This document shows, piece by piece, positions 32,101-42,429 of a DNA stretch of 64,000 nt. Source of the DNA: Pseudo-nitzschia pungens (taxonomy: Eukaryota > Bacillariophyta > Bacillariophyceae > Bacillariales > Bacillariaceae); NCBI GenBank assembly GCA_037355855.1, contig CM074758.1:9583001-9647000 (forward strand), read 5' to 3'. A model generated the notes under the pieces. That model did not search any database. It was given only the letters and a program-made list of their open reading frames with translations, and was not told the DNA's origin. A program made the position numbers and the translations under genes. How positions within the stretch are numbered: the stretch's first letter is position 1; each line of letters starts with the position of its first letter.

Positions 32101-35100
32101 GATCTGTCCATGCCCCCGGGTTTGTCGGAATCCTTTTCCACCGCATCCTCCTCGGTTTCCTCTGTCTCCATGCGCTATCGTAAGCACCACCGCGGTGACA
32201 ATGACAATGAAAGCAACAACGACAGCGACAGTGGCAGCGGCCACGACAACAATAATGACAATGACAACGATCACGAAAGCCAGAACGACTCGATCATGGT
32301 CCTGCCCTCGGACGATATCTACACCGGACACTCGGACCGGACCGCGGATCGAATCTTTATGGAACAGCAGCACCTGCAATTGCAACAACTGCAGCACGAA
32401 TTGCAGCTGCATCATCCGCAATACGCCGGGGAGGCGACACGGGATCCATCGTCGTTGTCCCATCCAAGAGTAACAACGATGACGAACGACAGCAGCCGCA
32501 GCAACAACGTTGACCTTGAGGTTGCCTCTCTGGCTATTGGTCACTCCACCTCTGCTTCCGCTACCGCATCCGCTTCCGCCATCACCACGGCGTATCTGTC
32601 CTACTGCATTGACGCCAACGATGCCTCCAACCAGATCATCAAGCGAGAAAGCAGCGACGAGACCTGCCCGAGTTTAACCAACGTTCCAGCTCCCACCAAG
32701 CCCTTTCTGGGGGGGGAACAACAGCAGGAGCATCAACAAACTTCGTCTTCCAAGTCCCATTCTAACTCCAATTCCAGCTCCAAGTCCTTTTCCAACTCCA
32801 TCTCCAATTCCAAGCGGGAAATGGACGAAATCAAGACAAGCAACGACAAGGACAAGGATAAGGATAAGGACAAGGATAAAGACACGGACAAGGACAACAA
32901 GAACGAGAACGACAAAGAGAACGAGAACGACAAAGAGAACGAGAGTGATGACAACGATGGTTCCTCTCTGCTCATCTCACTGGCTTCTGTCATGCCATCG
33001 GTGTCGAACTCATTGACATCATCGTCGTCGTCATCCTCTGCTTCGTCATCGTCATCGTTATCGTCATCATCCTCTTCCTCCTTGTCGTCTTCCTCCTCAT
33101 CATCTTCCTCCCCCACTTTTTCGGAACGACCGTCGCGGTACAAAAACCCGCACTATCTCTCGTCTCCGTCCGCATCCAACCACGCCTCGGCCTCTGCCTC
33201 GGTCTCCATTCCAACCCCGGACCAGCAGCTCATTGCACCAATGTCACTTCCGGTTTTCTCGACCTTGTCCAACGTTGACTCGAATGGTATGGCAACTGAG
33301 AACGCAAATGAGAATGCCGGAGAGACCGCCACGAGTGGACGTCCCCCTTCCTCTACCCATTCGACTCCTGCACCGGTGTCACTCGCATACAAGAACAGCT
33401 CGTCGGATTCTCCCTCGAATAGTGGCTACCACGGATCCCCGACACCGTCTCCCCCTCCTCTCGGCTATTATGAAACCGTATCCTCGCCCTCGGTCGGAGA
33501 AGATGCCGATGTGGAAGCCGAAGCCGAAGCAACCACACTCAAGCCCAGGCTGCGGAAGGGTCGGAGAAAGGGAAAACAAAAGAACACGTCGGGATCACAA
33601 TCGCGATCCACCAAGTCGGGCAAGAGCCAAAAGGTCAGCAAGAGCCAGAGTCGTAGCAACAGCAGTCCAGGCTCCAAGTTCAAGATATCCAGTCCTGCGA
33701 GACGTCCCTCCCCGCGCTACCACGCCATGGATCCCATCGCGAGAGACCATTTCGATTCCTTGAGCAACAGCAGCAACATCAGCAGCAGCAATCCAACCAA
33801 TTCCAGTAGAACCAGCCATTCCGGCATTTCTCCCTCTCCTGCTGCTGCTGCTGCTTCTGATTCTGCTGATTCTGCTGCTGATTCTGCCACTGCGGCTCTA
33901 AACATGACCGACATGGCAATTGCAACCGACGAAAATGACGAAAACGACGATACGGTTACCCAAACACCGACTTCCGGAATCCCAGCTTCCAAGGAGCAGC
34001 AGCAGTCGCAGTCGCAGTCGCAGTCGCAGTCGCAGTCGCAGTCGCAGTCGCAGTCGAAAGATCACTTTCGCCTTTTTGATTACGACGACTCGACGACCAC
34101 TGTCGATTTGCGAGCCATGACGGACGATAGCTACAGCCGTTCTACCAACAATACCCCGTCGACCCACCGTCGCAATCAGCAGCAGCAGCAGCAGCAGCAG
34201 CGAACGCCCGTCCTTTCCTCGGTGCCCGACGTTCCAGAAACAGAAGATTCCAAGTCGAGTTCCAATTCGAATTGGAACAATCGTTCTTCCTCCCGCCGAT
34301 CGCTGGTACCGTCCAAGAACACGCGGAGTCGCAGCAACACCAGCAAGAGCAACGGCTCCAGGACGAACAAAAGCAATAGTTACAGTCCCAATCGCAGTCG
34401 CAGCAAAGCACCATCTTCACCGACTATTCTGGACGACATTACCCGAAGCCACCGAAGCAACCAGAGTCTCGGAAGTGGTGCCAGCAATCAGCCACAACCA
34501 ACCACTGCCGGAGCTCGCCTTTTCGGTGAGGGAGAAGACGACAAGGAAAACACAACCACCACCAGCAATCCACTGGGTCTTTCCACCGCGGTATCCTCCA
34601 CTGTAAACCCCAACATTGGAAACTGCGGATCAAACAGCCACAGTCGCAGCCACAGTGGAAGCCACACTCATGGCAACAGCACCACAAGCCGCCGGGGAGG
34701 AGGACGAAGCATTGTTATTCGGTTCAGCGACAGCACCGACGATGAGGACAACAATAACAAGGAAGACAATCAAGCCCTCATTGTGAGATCCTCCAAGTCA
34801 AAGCCCAGGATATCCGTCGTTCCCGATTCCACCAGCAACCGCATTTTCCAAAAGGAAAATCCGGGATCCAAGATCCTCCTCGAAACTACAGTGGTTGGAT
34901 CCGTTTCCGGTTATCGCCCGGATCGGTACCGCCCCGATCGGTACAAGCGCAAGGAAACAGAAACCACTCTTGCAATGACAACCATCAACACTACCGAGGC
35001 ATCTCCAGTGCCACCAGCAGCGCCATCATCTGCCTCGGTGATCGGCAAGATCATTCCGTCCTCTCCCTCAACCCCGTCGCCCTTTCCACCCTCCAAGGCC

Positions 35101-37353
35101 CAGCGCCGGGGATCCGCGCAGCACACGGTGGTGTCCTCCGTCCATTCGATTGCGATGTCAACGGCGTCTCCCGCCAACACGGCAGACACATCCCATTCCT
35201 CCCTCAAGCTGTCGCGGTATTCCAGCGAGAGCGTCGATCGCAAGCGCCGACTCGAAGCCTTTGCCGACTCGCTGAAAGTGAGCACCTCCGGCGATGTCAG
35301 CGGCAGCGAGGGTTCGTCGTCACCTCCCAACTATTTCGACACCAAGGCACGGTTGCAGAAACTGGAGGACTTTATGCGATCAAGTATCAGCTCCCCAGAA
35401 TCCACTGCGCTGCACACCGTGGAACTCTCGACTCCCATCCACAACCAAAGCAACGATATACTATCGAGCGACCACAAGGGCCATCGAAATCTCAAGGCGA
35501 TTAGTGCTTCCAGCAACAAGAGCAGCAAGAGTAGCAAGAGTAACAAGAGTAGCAAAAGTAGCAAAAGTAGCAAAAGCAGCAGCAAGAGTCCTTTGAGCAT
35601 CAACTCCCGCAACGTGGTGCCACCCGACGATCCCTTCGAGGCCGTACACTTTGACGAAAACGAAAACGAACAAGACGACGACGAAAGCTTTGATAAGATC
35701 AACGACAACGACAACGGCAATAACGAGGTTTCCTCCGATCCCATCAACTCCCCGTCATCTTCTTCTGATGCCTTTCCCCAACCGTCAGTGGCGATCACGT
35801 TCTGGTACCGCTGCCTCCTGGCGAGTGCCTGCGCTCTTCTATTGGCAACCTTTGCTCTATTTGCGAGCAAGGGCGTAGTTTCCGTCCAGCAGAGTCTGGC
35901 TTCGATCGCGGAACAGTGGGAAGATCTCCAGTACGAGGCGATCGAGTCCGTGTCCCTGGTTCGGCATTCGACATCGCCATTGCTGCTCTCCGATCTGGAA
36001 ACCAACCAAATCGATCGCCAGCGCGAACAGCTCCAAGATCTCTTTGGCCATCACTGCCCAAAGATTCGTCCCGATCTGTGTGCCAAAGGTGAAGATCCAG
36101 AGAACTGTGACCTAGAGGATCTCCCCCTCGAAGACGCCTGGCGAGAGTGGCTCGACGCCACCACCACCACCAGCACTACTACCGGCGGTGAGGACAAGCC
36201 TCCGTCGTCACCTTTGTCTTCCGGCCGATACGACCGATTCGTGGAATGGAACCTCCAATCCCTGGACGATGCCCTGGCCTTTTTCTCTTTCCACGACGAA
36301 AAGGTACGAAGCGGTCTCTCTCTCGGAACCTGGGCGCTGTGGATGGCTCTGGTGGTCAACCTCGGGCTCGCGATCGGTGCTTTGTTCGTGCTGGGCCGAA
36401 TGGTTTGGATTTGTATGATTGCCAACCCCCACAAGTGGGGGGACACCACAGACGATTCCGAGACCCACCCTTCCTCCAGATTCCGAAAGATCGCTTCCGC
36501 CACCTTCTGGACGCTTATCGGGGCGAGCTGGATCTTTGGATTGTGTTTCTCGGTGGCCGGGGTCCTCTCCGTCGATACTTGTACGGGTGGAGCCGCGCCT
36601 GTGGATCTCAACCACTCCAGCAGCAGCAGCAGCAGCAGCAACGCGATAGCCCTGGAATTGCTGACGCAGTGGCAAGAACAAGATCGGGACGAAACCAACA
36701 CCGTCTCAAACTATTCGTCCGTTTTCGATCTCTGGAAACACCAGCTTGCTGGAACCTGCCCAAGCAACGCTGAAAGCAGCAGCAGTAGAAACGACAGAGA
36801 TCCCTCGCTGGTGATTCCCACCCAGTCCCTCTTGACGGACCTTTCCGTTTTGGCGGATCCCACCCGGACCCTCTCGGACGGCCTCCAGCTCTTTTCGTCG
36901 TCGGGCATGTACGAAAACCTGTGCGGAAAGGGCAGCGGTCCCCTCGTGGATGCCTCACTGGAATTGTCGGCGACCATCTGTCGAGACGCCCAGCGTTTGT
37001 CCGAGCTGCACCTGGAATGGACGACGAAAGCGACGACGACACAGTGCCAGGACAAAGACAAGGGCACGATGCCAAAGCTAACGCCAACGCCAACGCCCAC
37101 TCCGGACTGGTGGCCTTCCTACGATGCCCTGCTGCACGAGACCGTCTGCAACGAGGGATTGGAGGGACTGACCTGGGCCGTTGGTTCGCAGGTGCTGATG
37201 CTGGCGCTGGCTTTGTTGATTTGGACACTTCGCTTCGTGGTGGCGGCTGCTCCAACCCTGGGGAAACGATTGTCGCTCGCCAACGACAACGACAACGACA
37301 ACGACAACAGCAGCGGATCTGCTCATCTCGGCACAATCGATCAGACCGTCTAA
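29164..37353 (+). CDS. Very large, mostly disordered multi-pass membrane protein
   Basis: A single intron-free frame of 2729 residues, starting at AACC ATG G. I recognise no catalytic domain. About 2000 residues are low-complexity: DKDK, Asn/Thr, Gln, His-Gln, SQSQ (34006-34056), Ser runs and SKSSKSSKS (near 35520-35580). One hydrophobic helix lies at about 449-473 (VVTSWILVSLGLGLWYGILW). The ordered part is C-terminal: helices at about 2211-2235 (CLLASACALLLATFALFA), 2389-2419 (TWALWMALVVNLGLAIGALF), 2447-2470 (FWTLIGASWIFGLCFSVAGV) and 2673-2696 (VLMLALALLIWTLRFVVAAA), separated by Cys-containing loops (HHCPKIRPDLC; LAGTCPSN; ENLCGKG; TICRD; ETVCNEG) that look extracytoplasmic and disulphide-bonded. 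It may be a surface or endomembrane protein with a long disordered cytoplasmic part. The frame stays open for 8 kb, which argues that it is real. Confidence 0.75.
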   Translation: MVGGYSNPASTATDRNVKRSHDNIFLREGAGANNHTQSRSPIVFHAEETPDKDKDKDKDKDKNININSGKSKSNNIFSSESKRKVRNRSQVEYESASTTNATSSSSSSAAASTTTTNMTTTTSTTTSNTNSNTNTNTIETTRASEPMLFQTMSLPRLSHDHYRTEGSTTTTGIQVLSLPKSSHENYLPEVAMIEHTLFWDDDTLENRDGMYDDDDIDDIDDTDENDDKNENDDNENKSSLPISRPPNNHHYDPVRDESASAPSSIAPPPSHNTVSSVDARIDPPGVDSNDLKNSTDTENNGEGKDDNIFQSSGSGPESSKTVAPYNYYSADELTSLFEPSCPSFSLASSSSAIAFVGDETTTDSVSPSTQHRPLHEKATSTAIETATTAPSLAERLSEVLPFRGIHYGTPLLVVANITHPSGNATRFFQHHWTLQDDWIRGDNPSGYAGTVVTSWILVSLGLGLWYGILWILVGHRNRNDHRPGEGAATSDQETNLKPLPVPETETETETETNLQPKPKTKTPSGEKGLLIASGNHHGDEHEECDEQEKENEPLQEQLQEPPQKPPTSPRRGRARESRRDRDRAKKGKQDYLVDEDYNGGFYDNTTDLQTALSWSIGVTDQENVLIDDVIEYDDMEENDEHDYNDENDENGGFELLHPPITTTGATTGAAAGAAAGTTTGFNNASTTTTTRRGRRNGTRPPPLSTTPHSRNSSTHRSSSMGSASRGMMILSDCDTPNNESTTYATDLSSSNRRWNTNTTTTSSSRNTTPLSSSDERDLTPVNFECSSQKKHTSFNFRGIGAEPPEQMGMGIEIDEYNYYGSYIIPEEEYEGQDRFDAGIAARSLPQPFVGDIVWSHSGGSDNKSKTQKTGNTALATAGGLQQQQLYHQQQQQQQQQQQKQHPDESFFGSVRRSLRPQQQVLGASSSSEVADQHPPIHHNETTVDFQHQHQHQHQHQYDNTTDDNDPTLYRQIPILPILSDLSMPPGLSESFSTASSSVSSVSMRYRKHHRGDNDNESNNDSDSGSGHDNNNDNDNDHESQNDSIMVLPSDDIYTGHSDRTADRIFMEQQHLQLQQLQHELQLHHPQYAGEATRDPSSLSHPRVTTMTNDSSRSNNVDLEVASLAIGHSTSASATASASAITTAYLSYCIDANDASNQIIKRESSDETCPSLTNVPAPTKPFLGGEQQQEHQQTSSSKSHSNSNSSSKSFSNSISNSKREMDEIKTSNDKDKDKDKDKDKDTDKDNKNENDKENENDKENESDDNDGSSLLISLASVMPSVSNSLTSSSSSSSASSSSSLSSSSSSSLSSSSSSSSSPTFSERPSRYKNPHYLSSPSASNHASASASVSIPTPDQQLIAPMSLPVFSTLSNVDSNGMATENANENAGETATSGRPPSSTHSTPAPVSLAYKNSSSDSPSNSGYHGSPTPSPPPLGYYETVSSPSVGEDADVEAEAEATTLKPRLRKGRRKGKQKNTSGSQSRSTKSGKSQKVSKSQSRSNSSPGSKFKISSPARRPSPRYHAMDPIARDHFDSLSNSSNISSSNPTNSSRTSHSGISPSPAAAAASDSADSAADSATAALNMTDMAIATDENDENDDTVTQTPTSGIPASKEQQQSQSQSQSQSQSQSQSQSKDHFRLFDYDDSTTTVDLRAMTDDSYSRSTNNTPSTHRRNQQQQQQQQRTPVLSSVPDVPETEDSKSSSNSNWNNRSSSRRSLVPSKNTRSRSNTSKSNGSRTNKSNSYSPNRSRSKAPSSPTILDDITRSHRSNQSLGSGASNQPQPTTAGARLFGEGEDDKENTTTTSNPLGLSTAVSSTVNPNIGNCGSNSHSRSHSGSHTHGNSTTSRRGGGRSIVIRFSDSTDDEDNNNKEDNQALIVRSSKSKPRISVVPDSTSNRIFQKENPGSKILLETTVVGSVSGYRPDRYRPDRYKRKETETTLAMTTINTTEASPVPPAAPSSASVIGKIIPSSPSTPSPFPPSKAQRRGSAQHTVVSSVHSIAMSTASPANTADTSHSSLKLSRYSSESVDRKRRLEAFADSLKVSTSGDVSGSEGSSSPPNYFDTKARLQKLEDFMRSSISSPESTALHTVELSTPIHNQSNDILSSDHKGHRNLKAISASSNKSSKSSKSNKSSKSSKSSKSSSKSPLSINSRNVVPPDDPFEAVHFDENENEQDDDESFDKINDNDNGNNEVSSDPINSPSSSSDAFPQPSVAITFWYRCLLASACALLLATFALFASKGVVSVQQSLASIAEQWEDLQYEAIESVSLVRHSTSPLLLSDLETNQIDRQREQLQDLFGHHCPKIRPDLCAKGEDPENCDLEDLPLEDAWREWLDATTTTSTTTGGEDKPPSSPLSSGRYDRFVEWNLQSLDDALAFFSFHDEKVRSGLSLGTWALWMALVVNLGLAIGALFVLGRMVWICMIANPHKWGDTTDDSETHPSSRFRKIASATFWTLIGASWIFGLCFSVAGVLSVDTCTGGAAPVDLNHSSSSSSSSNAIALELLTQWQEQDRDETNTVSNYSSVFDLWKHQLAGTCPSNAESSSSRNDRDPSLVIPTQSLLTDLSVLADPTRTLSDGLQLFSSSGMYENLCGKGSGPLVDASLELSATICRDAQRLSELHLEWTTKATTTQCQDKDKGTMPKLTPTPTPTPDWWPSYDALLHETVCNEGLEGLTWAVGSQVLMLALALLIWTLRFVVAAAPTLGKRLSLANDNDNDNDNSSGSAHLGTIDQTV

Positions 37354-38051
37354 AGAATTAAACCGAACCGAAGCAAACCTACCGTAACTGCTTGGCAATA
37401 CAATAAGAAAACAATCCAATATTCCGGAAAATAGACTGCAAGCCGATGCACTCCTCCTTCTTCTCTCAATACCAATAGAACAACTACCATTAGACTACGA
37501 CAATTTCTACTTGCTTATTATAACTTCTACTAAAATCACAACTTAAAACTGCTACAGCATAGTATGTATTCCGAATTCCGAATCACCATCATTCGAAGTA
37601 AGAAGGTTACTCCTACTAATAGTACAAGTAACCTTATGCTGTACTCCTCTTACTACGAATAATTTAATAGTGAAACCGTATTGCAGCACCACAAGTAACT
37701 TACGTAAGATCTTAGTATCGCAATATCACAACGAACGGTACCCGTTCGTTAACACACTTATTTTAGGTCTAATCCACACTTTTTACCCACACTTTTAAAC
37801 TACCGAAACACTTGCACCTCGACCGCACCACTCCTCGTCTTAACACTGTTGGGGTTGGGGTTGTTGTTGTTGTTGTTGTTGTTGTTGGGATTGTTGGGAT
37901 TGTTGCTGGGATTGTTGCTGGGATTGTTGCTGGGATTGTTGCTGGGATTGTTGCTGGGATTGTTGCTGGGATTGTTGGGATTGTTGGGGTTGTTGGGTTG
38001 TTGGGTTGTTGGGGTTGTTGTTTGTAGTTTCCGTGGGTAGGAGTGTAAGTA
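37354..38051. other. Intergenic DNA with a GGGATTGTTGCT minisatellite
   Basis: A 12-base unit, GGGATTGTTGCT, repeats about six times at 37906-37980, flanked by TTG and GGTTGTTG runs from 37853 to 38025. Apparent Leu/Gly or Gln/Ser frames across it are repeat artefacts. The left part probably includes the 3' UTR of the large gene. Confidence 0.7.
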
Positions 38052-38721
38052 CCCGTGAAAAACTAAAATGAATCACGTCGGAGTGACAGATTGTTGCCTC
38101 ACTATCTGACCAAATACCTCCTCCCAGTAACGGAAACCTCCTCAACGAAAGTTACAACCTATTCGTAAACACTATAAACCGACTGTTTGCAACAACTCCT
38201 GTTGAAATCAGTGACTTACATCCATAGCTTTGGCCCCCTGTAGTTAGTGGTTTTTTCAAAAAATGGCCAAAAATTGATCCATCATGGTTAATGTAGACAC
38301 TGGTACATTTTCTACACGGGACCATACGATCGAGTGACAGCATCTACATTTTCTACACGCCGAGTGACAGCATGTTGAACTGAATTCGAAACGAAACGAA
38401 AAAAATGAGTTCTGTTTTTTGCTATGCGCGCAAGCCGAAAAACTATGCGCGCAAGCCGAAAAACTATGCCGGCTCGATGCTGTCACTCGAAAACACATAA
38501 TTTTCGGCCCAATTTCTGTATTCGAGAGCTTACTAAGGGAAGAATAAGCAATGTTGTTTAAAAGTGAATATAGAGCATTGTAGAGTAGAGTGTTAGCTAA
38601 CAGACGATGTCTTTACTTTGAACAGAGGTGGTGTATGCAAGGAGATATTCCAAAAAGCAAAGATGCTGTCACTCGACGTGATTCATTATGGTAAACGTGA
38701 TTCATTTTAGTTTTCGACGGG
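38052..38721 (+). mobile_element. 670-bp non-autonomous TIR element, copy 1
   Basis: Bounded by TA, it starts CCCGTGAAAAACTAAAATGA and ends with the near reverse complement (ATTCATTTTAGTTTTCGACG plus GG). A second copy in the opposite orientation lies at 42430-43077. Inside are repeats of GAGTGACAGCATC and of TGCGCGCAAGCCGAAAAACT. It encodes no transposase; a 63-codon frame is shared with copy 2. Confidence 0.8.
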
Positions 38722-39549
38722 TACCGGTATTAGTAGTAGCAAAGTTAAAAAAGTGTATTCGCACTTTTCAAAAGTGTGGTTTCGACCCATGTCCACAACG
38801 AACTTCTTGGTTGAATGTTGAAGTTTTGATTGAATGTGAAGTACGTACGTACGGTAAGATCTTACTGGAACCAGTACCCTAGCTAATTACCGTATTTAAA
38901 AAGCGAATGCTTTGATATGAATGGCGAAAACCGATGTTTTCCTATCCAAACGTGGGTACGTACCGGTACAGTAATCTTATTCGTGTAATTATCGTAAACC
39001 TTACCCATTCATTTCGGGAAATTGTGCTTAGTTCCGGAAGGCTCCTGGTCATCGAATGACACTACGAAGATATTGCTACTAGATCTTGCGTAAGGTTTAC
39101 TACGTACATGACAAAACGTATTGCGTCCGGTTTGGGATATTGGAATTAATAGTCATTCTACGGGAAAAATATTGCCAAAGATTCTCGGAAGCTTAAAAAA
39201 AAGTGCCCGCTGACACACACGTGGTGAAATTTTCGCATAATTGCACATATGAAAATCTCGAGTGCATCAACTAGTCAGTCATTCTGCTCCACAGACTGCG
39301 GAATGGGGAACGACAGGATTTTGTTAGATATCCTCTCATGCGGTTTTCTGTAGATTCGAGCCTCTGTTCTTCACGGTACGGTAGAACGATGAAACGCACG
39401 GGTTATGATGCACGATGCACGAACACCGGTGTCAGCTTCCTCCTGAGACAAATCGAGATCCACCCTACACGAGGTCATAATAACCAAAAGGAGCCAAGGC
39501 CAACCACAACCACAACCTACCAGAGGCAACAAACCGTACCACTTCCACC
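38722..39549. other. Upstream region of the beta-propeller gene
   Basis: Intergenic sequence with scattered GTAAGATCTTAC and GTAATCTTA motifs. The last 200 bases, rich in CCAACCACAACCACAACC just before the ATG, are probably 5' UTR. No gene was seen. Confidence 0.4.
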
Positions 39550-40944
39550 ATGAGCGACAACAAGCTGCTGCACAAGATCCCGGAATTTGTTTCCAAGACT
39601 TACACCTCGGCGGAAAAGCTCGAGGCACTCACCATGAAGGAAGTCAAGCTCCCCATGTCCCTGCAGACCCACGAGGTTTGCTGGGAGCCCCTCACCCAGA
39701 GTTTGTTCGTTACTCAGATGTCCGACTCGCTTCTGGTCAGGCTCACCGTCGACAAGGAAGGCTACCTCAAGGATTCGCAAGAGGCCTGGCAGGTTGGCCC
39801 AGCCAATGGCGGTCTGCACAACGCCAGTTGTTCCTATGAGAACCCCGGACACATCTGGCTGACCCTCCAGTACATGAACCTTGCCTTCTTGGTCGACGTG
39901 CGACCCGGTGACGATTTCCTTAAAGTGAAGGAGATCTACCAGGTCCCCTCTTGGATGTTTGTCGACGGCAAGCAGCTCCACATCGGTGGACCCCACTGCG
40001 TTCGCGAGTGCCCCGTCACCGGCCAGCTCTGGGCCTGCCTCAAGGGCGCCAAGGAAGACGAGAACAACCCCTGCGCCAAGTTCTCCCAGTGCTGCGACGT
40101 GGCCAAGCAACGCTCCGCCATGGAAGAGCATGCCAAGGACGCCGATCACGACATTGCCGTCCCCGACAGCTGGGCCGTCTGGCAACTCGACCGCAAGAAT
40201 TACGACCCCAAGTGCTCCATCGGCGCGAAGGGAGGAAAGATCTATCCCTGCCTCCAATCGCCACCCATGTGCTGCACGGATGACAAGGGCAACTGCTGGA
40301 TCGCACAGGACTGCTCGCCCACCCTCATGTGGATCGACCAAAAGACGGGAGAATCCAAACAGATCGAAGTTCCGTGGCCTGCCGGTACCCCTGATTCCGC
40401 CAAGCACACCGGACCCGGTATTGCCAAGGCACCCAACGGTTCGATCTGGATGACCCTGCTCGAGACCAACGGAAACTTGGTCCGCGTCGACCCCGACACA
40501 AAGGAATGCGTCCTCTACGACCTCAAGCCTCCCGGATGGGCCCAAAACATGCGATTGATCCACATGGACTTTTGCGCTGCCTCCGTCCCGGAGCACCACA
40601 ACCGCATCTATGTGATTGCCAGTACCCTCCTCGATGACAACTCGACGGACTGCATTTTGGTTCTCAACGTGTGCAAAAACTGGGAAACCGTCGAGGGAAT
40701 CCGCATCATCCCTCTTCCCTCCCAGAGAAGCCGCTGCCACCGCATCGCCTACTGCGATATTGAGGATGGGGACAACGAAGTCGACGACGGTTCGGTCTTC
40801 ATCACTGAGCTTTCCCGATCCAAGCTCCTTCAGGTTAAGATGAACGACGATGTCCGTATGGACGAGATCACGGAAACTGTTTCCACCAATGATCAAGGAT
40901 TCAAGGTCCGCCGTTACGAGTGTGTGGCCATTGAATGGAAATAA
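39550..40944 (+). CDS. Streptogramin-lyase/SMP-30-like beta-propeller protein
   Basis: A 464-residue intron-free frame beginning at CACC ATG A. The repeated blade pattern is visible: LTQSLFVTQMSDSLLVRLTV, PGHIWLTLQYMNLAFLVDV, DKGNCWIAQDCSPTLMWID, PNGSIWMTLLETNGNLVRVD and NRIYVIASTL, each an IW or LF strand followed by a turn and a V/L-R-V-D strand, as in Vgb-type or gluconolactonase-like six- or seven-bladed propellers. The substrate cannot be told. Cys is frequent in the middle (CCDVAK, PPMCCTD). No signal peptide is visible, so it is probably cytosolic. The GC-rich, biased codon use suggests good expression. It is the only clear host gene between the two inverted TIR elements. Confidence 0.75.
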   Translation: MSDNKLLHKIPEFVSKTYTSAEKLEALTMKEVKLPMSLQTHEVCWEPLTQSLFVTQMSDSLLVRLTVDKEGYLKDSQEAWQVGPANGGLHNASCSYENPGHIWLTLQYMNLAFLVDVRPGDDFLKVKEIYQVPSWMFVDGKQLHIGGPHCVRECPVTGQLWACLKGAKEDENNPCAKFSQCCDVAKQRSAMEEHAKDADHDIAVPDSWAVWQLDRKNYDPKCSIGAKGGKIYPCLQSPPMCCTDDKGNCWIAQDCSPTLMWIDQKTGESKQIEVPWPAGTPDSAKHTGPGIAKAPNGSIWMTLLETNGNLVRVDPDTKECVLYDLKPPGWAQNMRLIHMDFCAASVPEHHNRIYVIASTLLDDNSTDCILVLNVCKNWETVEGIRIIPLPSQRSRCHRIAYCDIEDGDNEVDDGSVFITELSRSKLLQVKMNDDVRMDEITETVSTNDQGFKVRRYECVAIEWK

Positions 40945-42429
40945 GTGATGGCGCATAAGAAGGACAGAACTCCCCCCCCCCCCAATGCGGGAGCAAATAT
41001 ATTTATTTTCTTACTTCGAGTAACCTTACCGTATTTGTTCTAACTGCTGGTAGTACTACTAGTACTAGTAGTAGTACTACTACTATTGGTATCCATCCTT
41101 AGTACTCCTCCATTGCATCGTCGTGAGTACAGAGTCGGTGGGCAGCGTACTCCTCGTAGTTGTTATCATGAAAACTTCTTATTCTGCTCACATTTCGAAC
41201 ACATGAGGAGTTCCTCCTCCTTTGCTAGTAGTAGTAGTAGGACGAGTACTAGTAGTACTAGTATTACTACTACTAGAGTAGCAGTACGGTAGTATACTAG
41301 TACATCATGCGGTATACATGCGAGAGGAGTCGCACTGACTTTCTTTCCAAGCCGCCGACATCATTCAATCATGTTGCTTTCTTCTATCTTGTTCTTCTCT
41401 CAGCAGTCACTCCTTCTGCCACCAATATTACTAGTACTGGTACTACTACAAGGTCGAATATTGTTGATGCAGTTTTCTACACCACCACCACCAGTCATCA
41501 TCCTCAACCTCATCCTCATCCACCAGCAATCATTGTTGAGGACATCAGCATTACTACTACTCGTAGTACTCTACTACTAGTACTAGCATTGTCAATAGCT
41601 CTACTACTTGTAGTAGTGGTAGTGGTAGTAAGGTTTAGCTATTACTTCCTCCGGTCCAAGAAAATAACTGACCAACTAGCACAGCATACCACCACCACGT
41701 TGACTAGTACTATCGATCAATTTTCAACCAATTCAAATCGTTCTTTTTGGGTTAAACTCTCCCTAAGTACGTCCTTATGCCTGCTTAGACACTACTAGTA
41801 CTAGTAGTTAGAGCAGTGGTATTGGTCCACCTTTCATTGGGGCTTGAACAGGGACTGTCCCGCCCTGCAAATGTGATTTCACCGCATGAAAGGGTTCCAC
41901 GACCTGGCATTTGAACCTCCGGAAAGTTCCCCCTGAAAGCTGAGACCGAGAGCTTTTTAAAATTTGTTTTATTTACCAAAAAACGCTCCGTATCAGATAA
42001 TTTGGGAAAATTATCATATAATATGCGCGCGATCTTAATAGTAGTATTAATAACGTCTGCTCAGGTACAAACTATCCCTTGTTGTTGCTGCTGTTGCTGT
42101 TTTCTTCAGCTTGAACTTCTATTTGCTCAATTCAACACCGAAGATTCACCAGCAGAAAAAAATACGAAGTAGTCGATAGAGGCGCGGGTTGACAGCTAAA
42201 AGGGAATTTTTGTTTCTTTTCCCAAGATTCCTAATTCCAAAATAGGCCTCGTGCGTTGAGAGAGATCTAGGTTTTCCGTTGGGCGCGCAATTTTTATATG
42301 TGTTATGTCATTCCGGGATTGCTTATATGTATTATGTCGATATGTACTTCCGGGAATCACTCAACCCCAACCCCAACTCCGCATTGCTCCCATCCGAGGT
42401 GCTTAAGACAGAAACAAACTTCTTATGTA
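40945..42429. other. Intergenic DNA with ACT/AGT trinucleotide clusters
   Basis: A 10-C run near 40972, then clusters of TAGTACTACTAGTAG at 41040-41085, 41225-41292, 41560-41640 and 41795-41812. A 163-codon plus frame (41307-41798) spans these repeats and shows only Thr/Leu/Val runs; I do not call it a gene. Nothing recognisable lies at 41.8-42.4 kb. Confidence 0.45.

Noticed and set aside
30937..32544. 535-residue minus frame
   Set aside because: Antisense shadow of the large repeat-rich gene; consists of Val/Leu/Arg runs mirrored from Asn/Gln/Asp codons.
37838..38040. Gln/Ser- or Leu/Gly-rich frames
   Set aside because: They are products of the GGGATTGTTGCT minisatellite.
39517..40956. 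479-residue minus frame
   Set aside because: Exact antisense of the beta-propeller gene; open only because of the GC-rich codon use of the real gene.
41307..41798. 163-residue plus frame with a hydrophobic stretch
   Set aside because: Built from ACT/AGT and CAC/CAT repeats; no start context or homology to support it.
41820..41950. Possible tRNA-like segment with GGTTCCACGACC
   Set aside because: No cloverleaf could be drawn and A- and B-box spacing does not fit.
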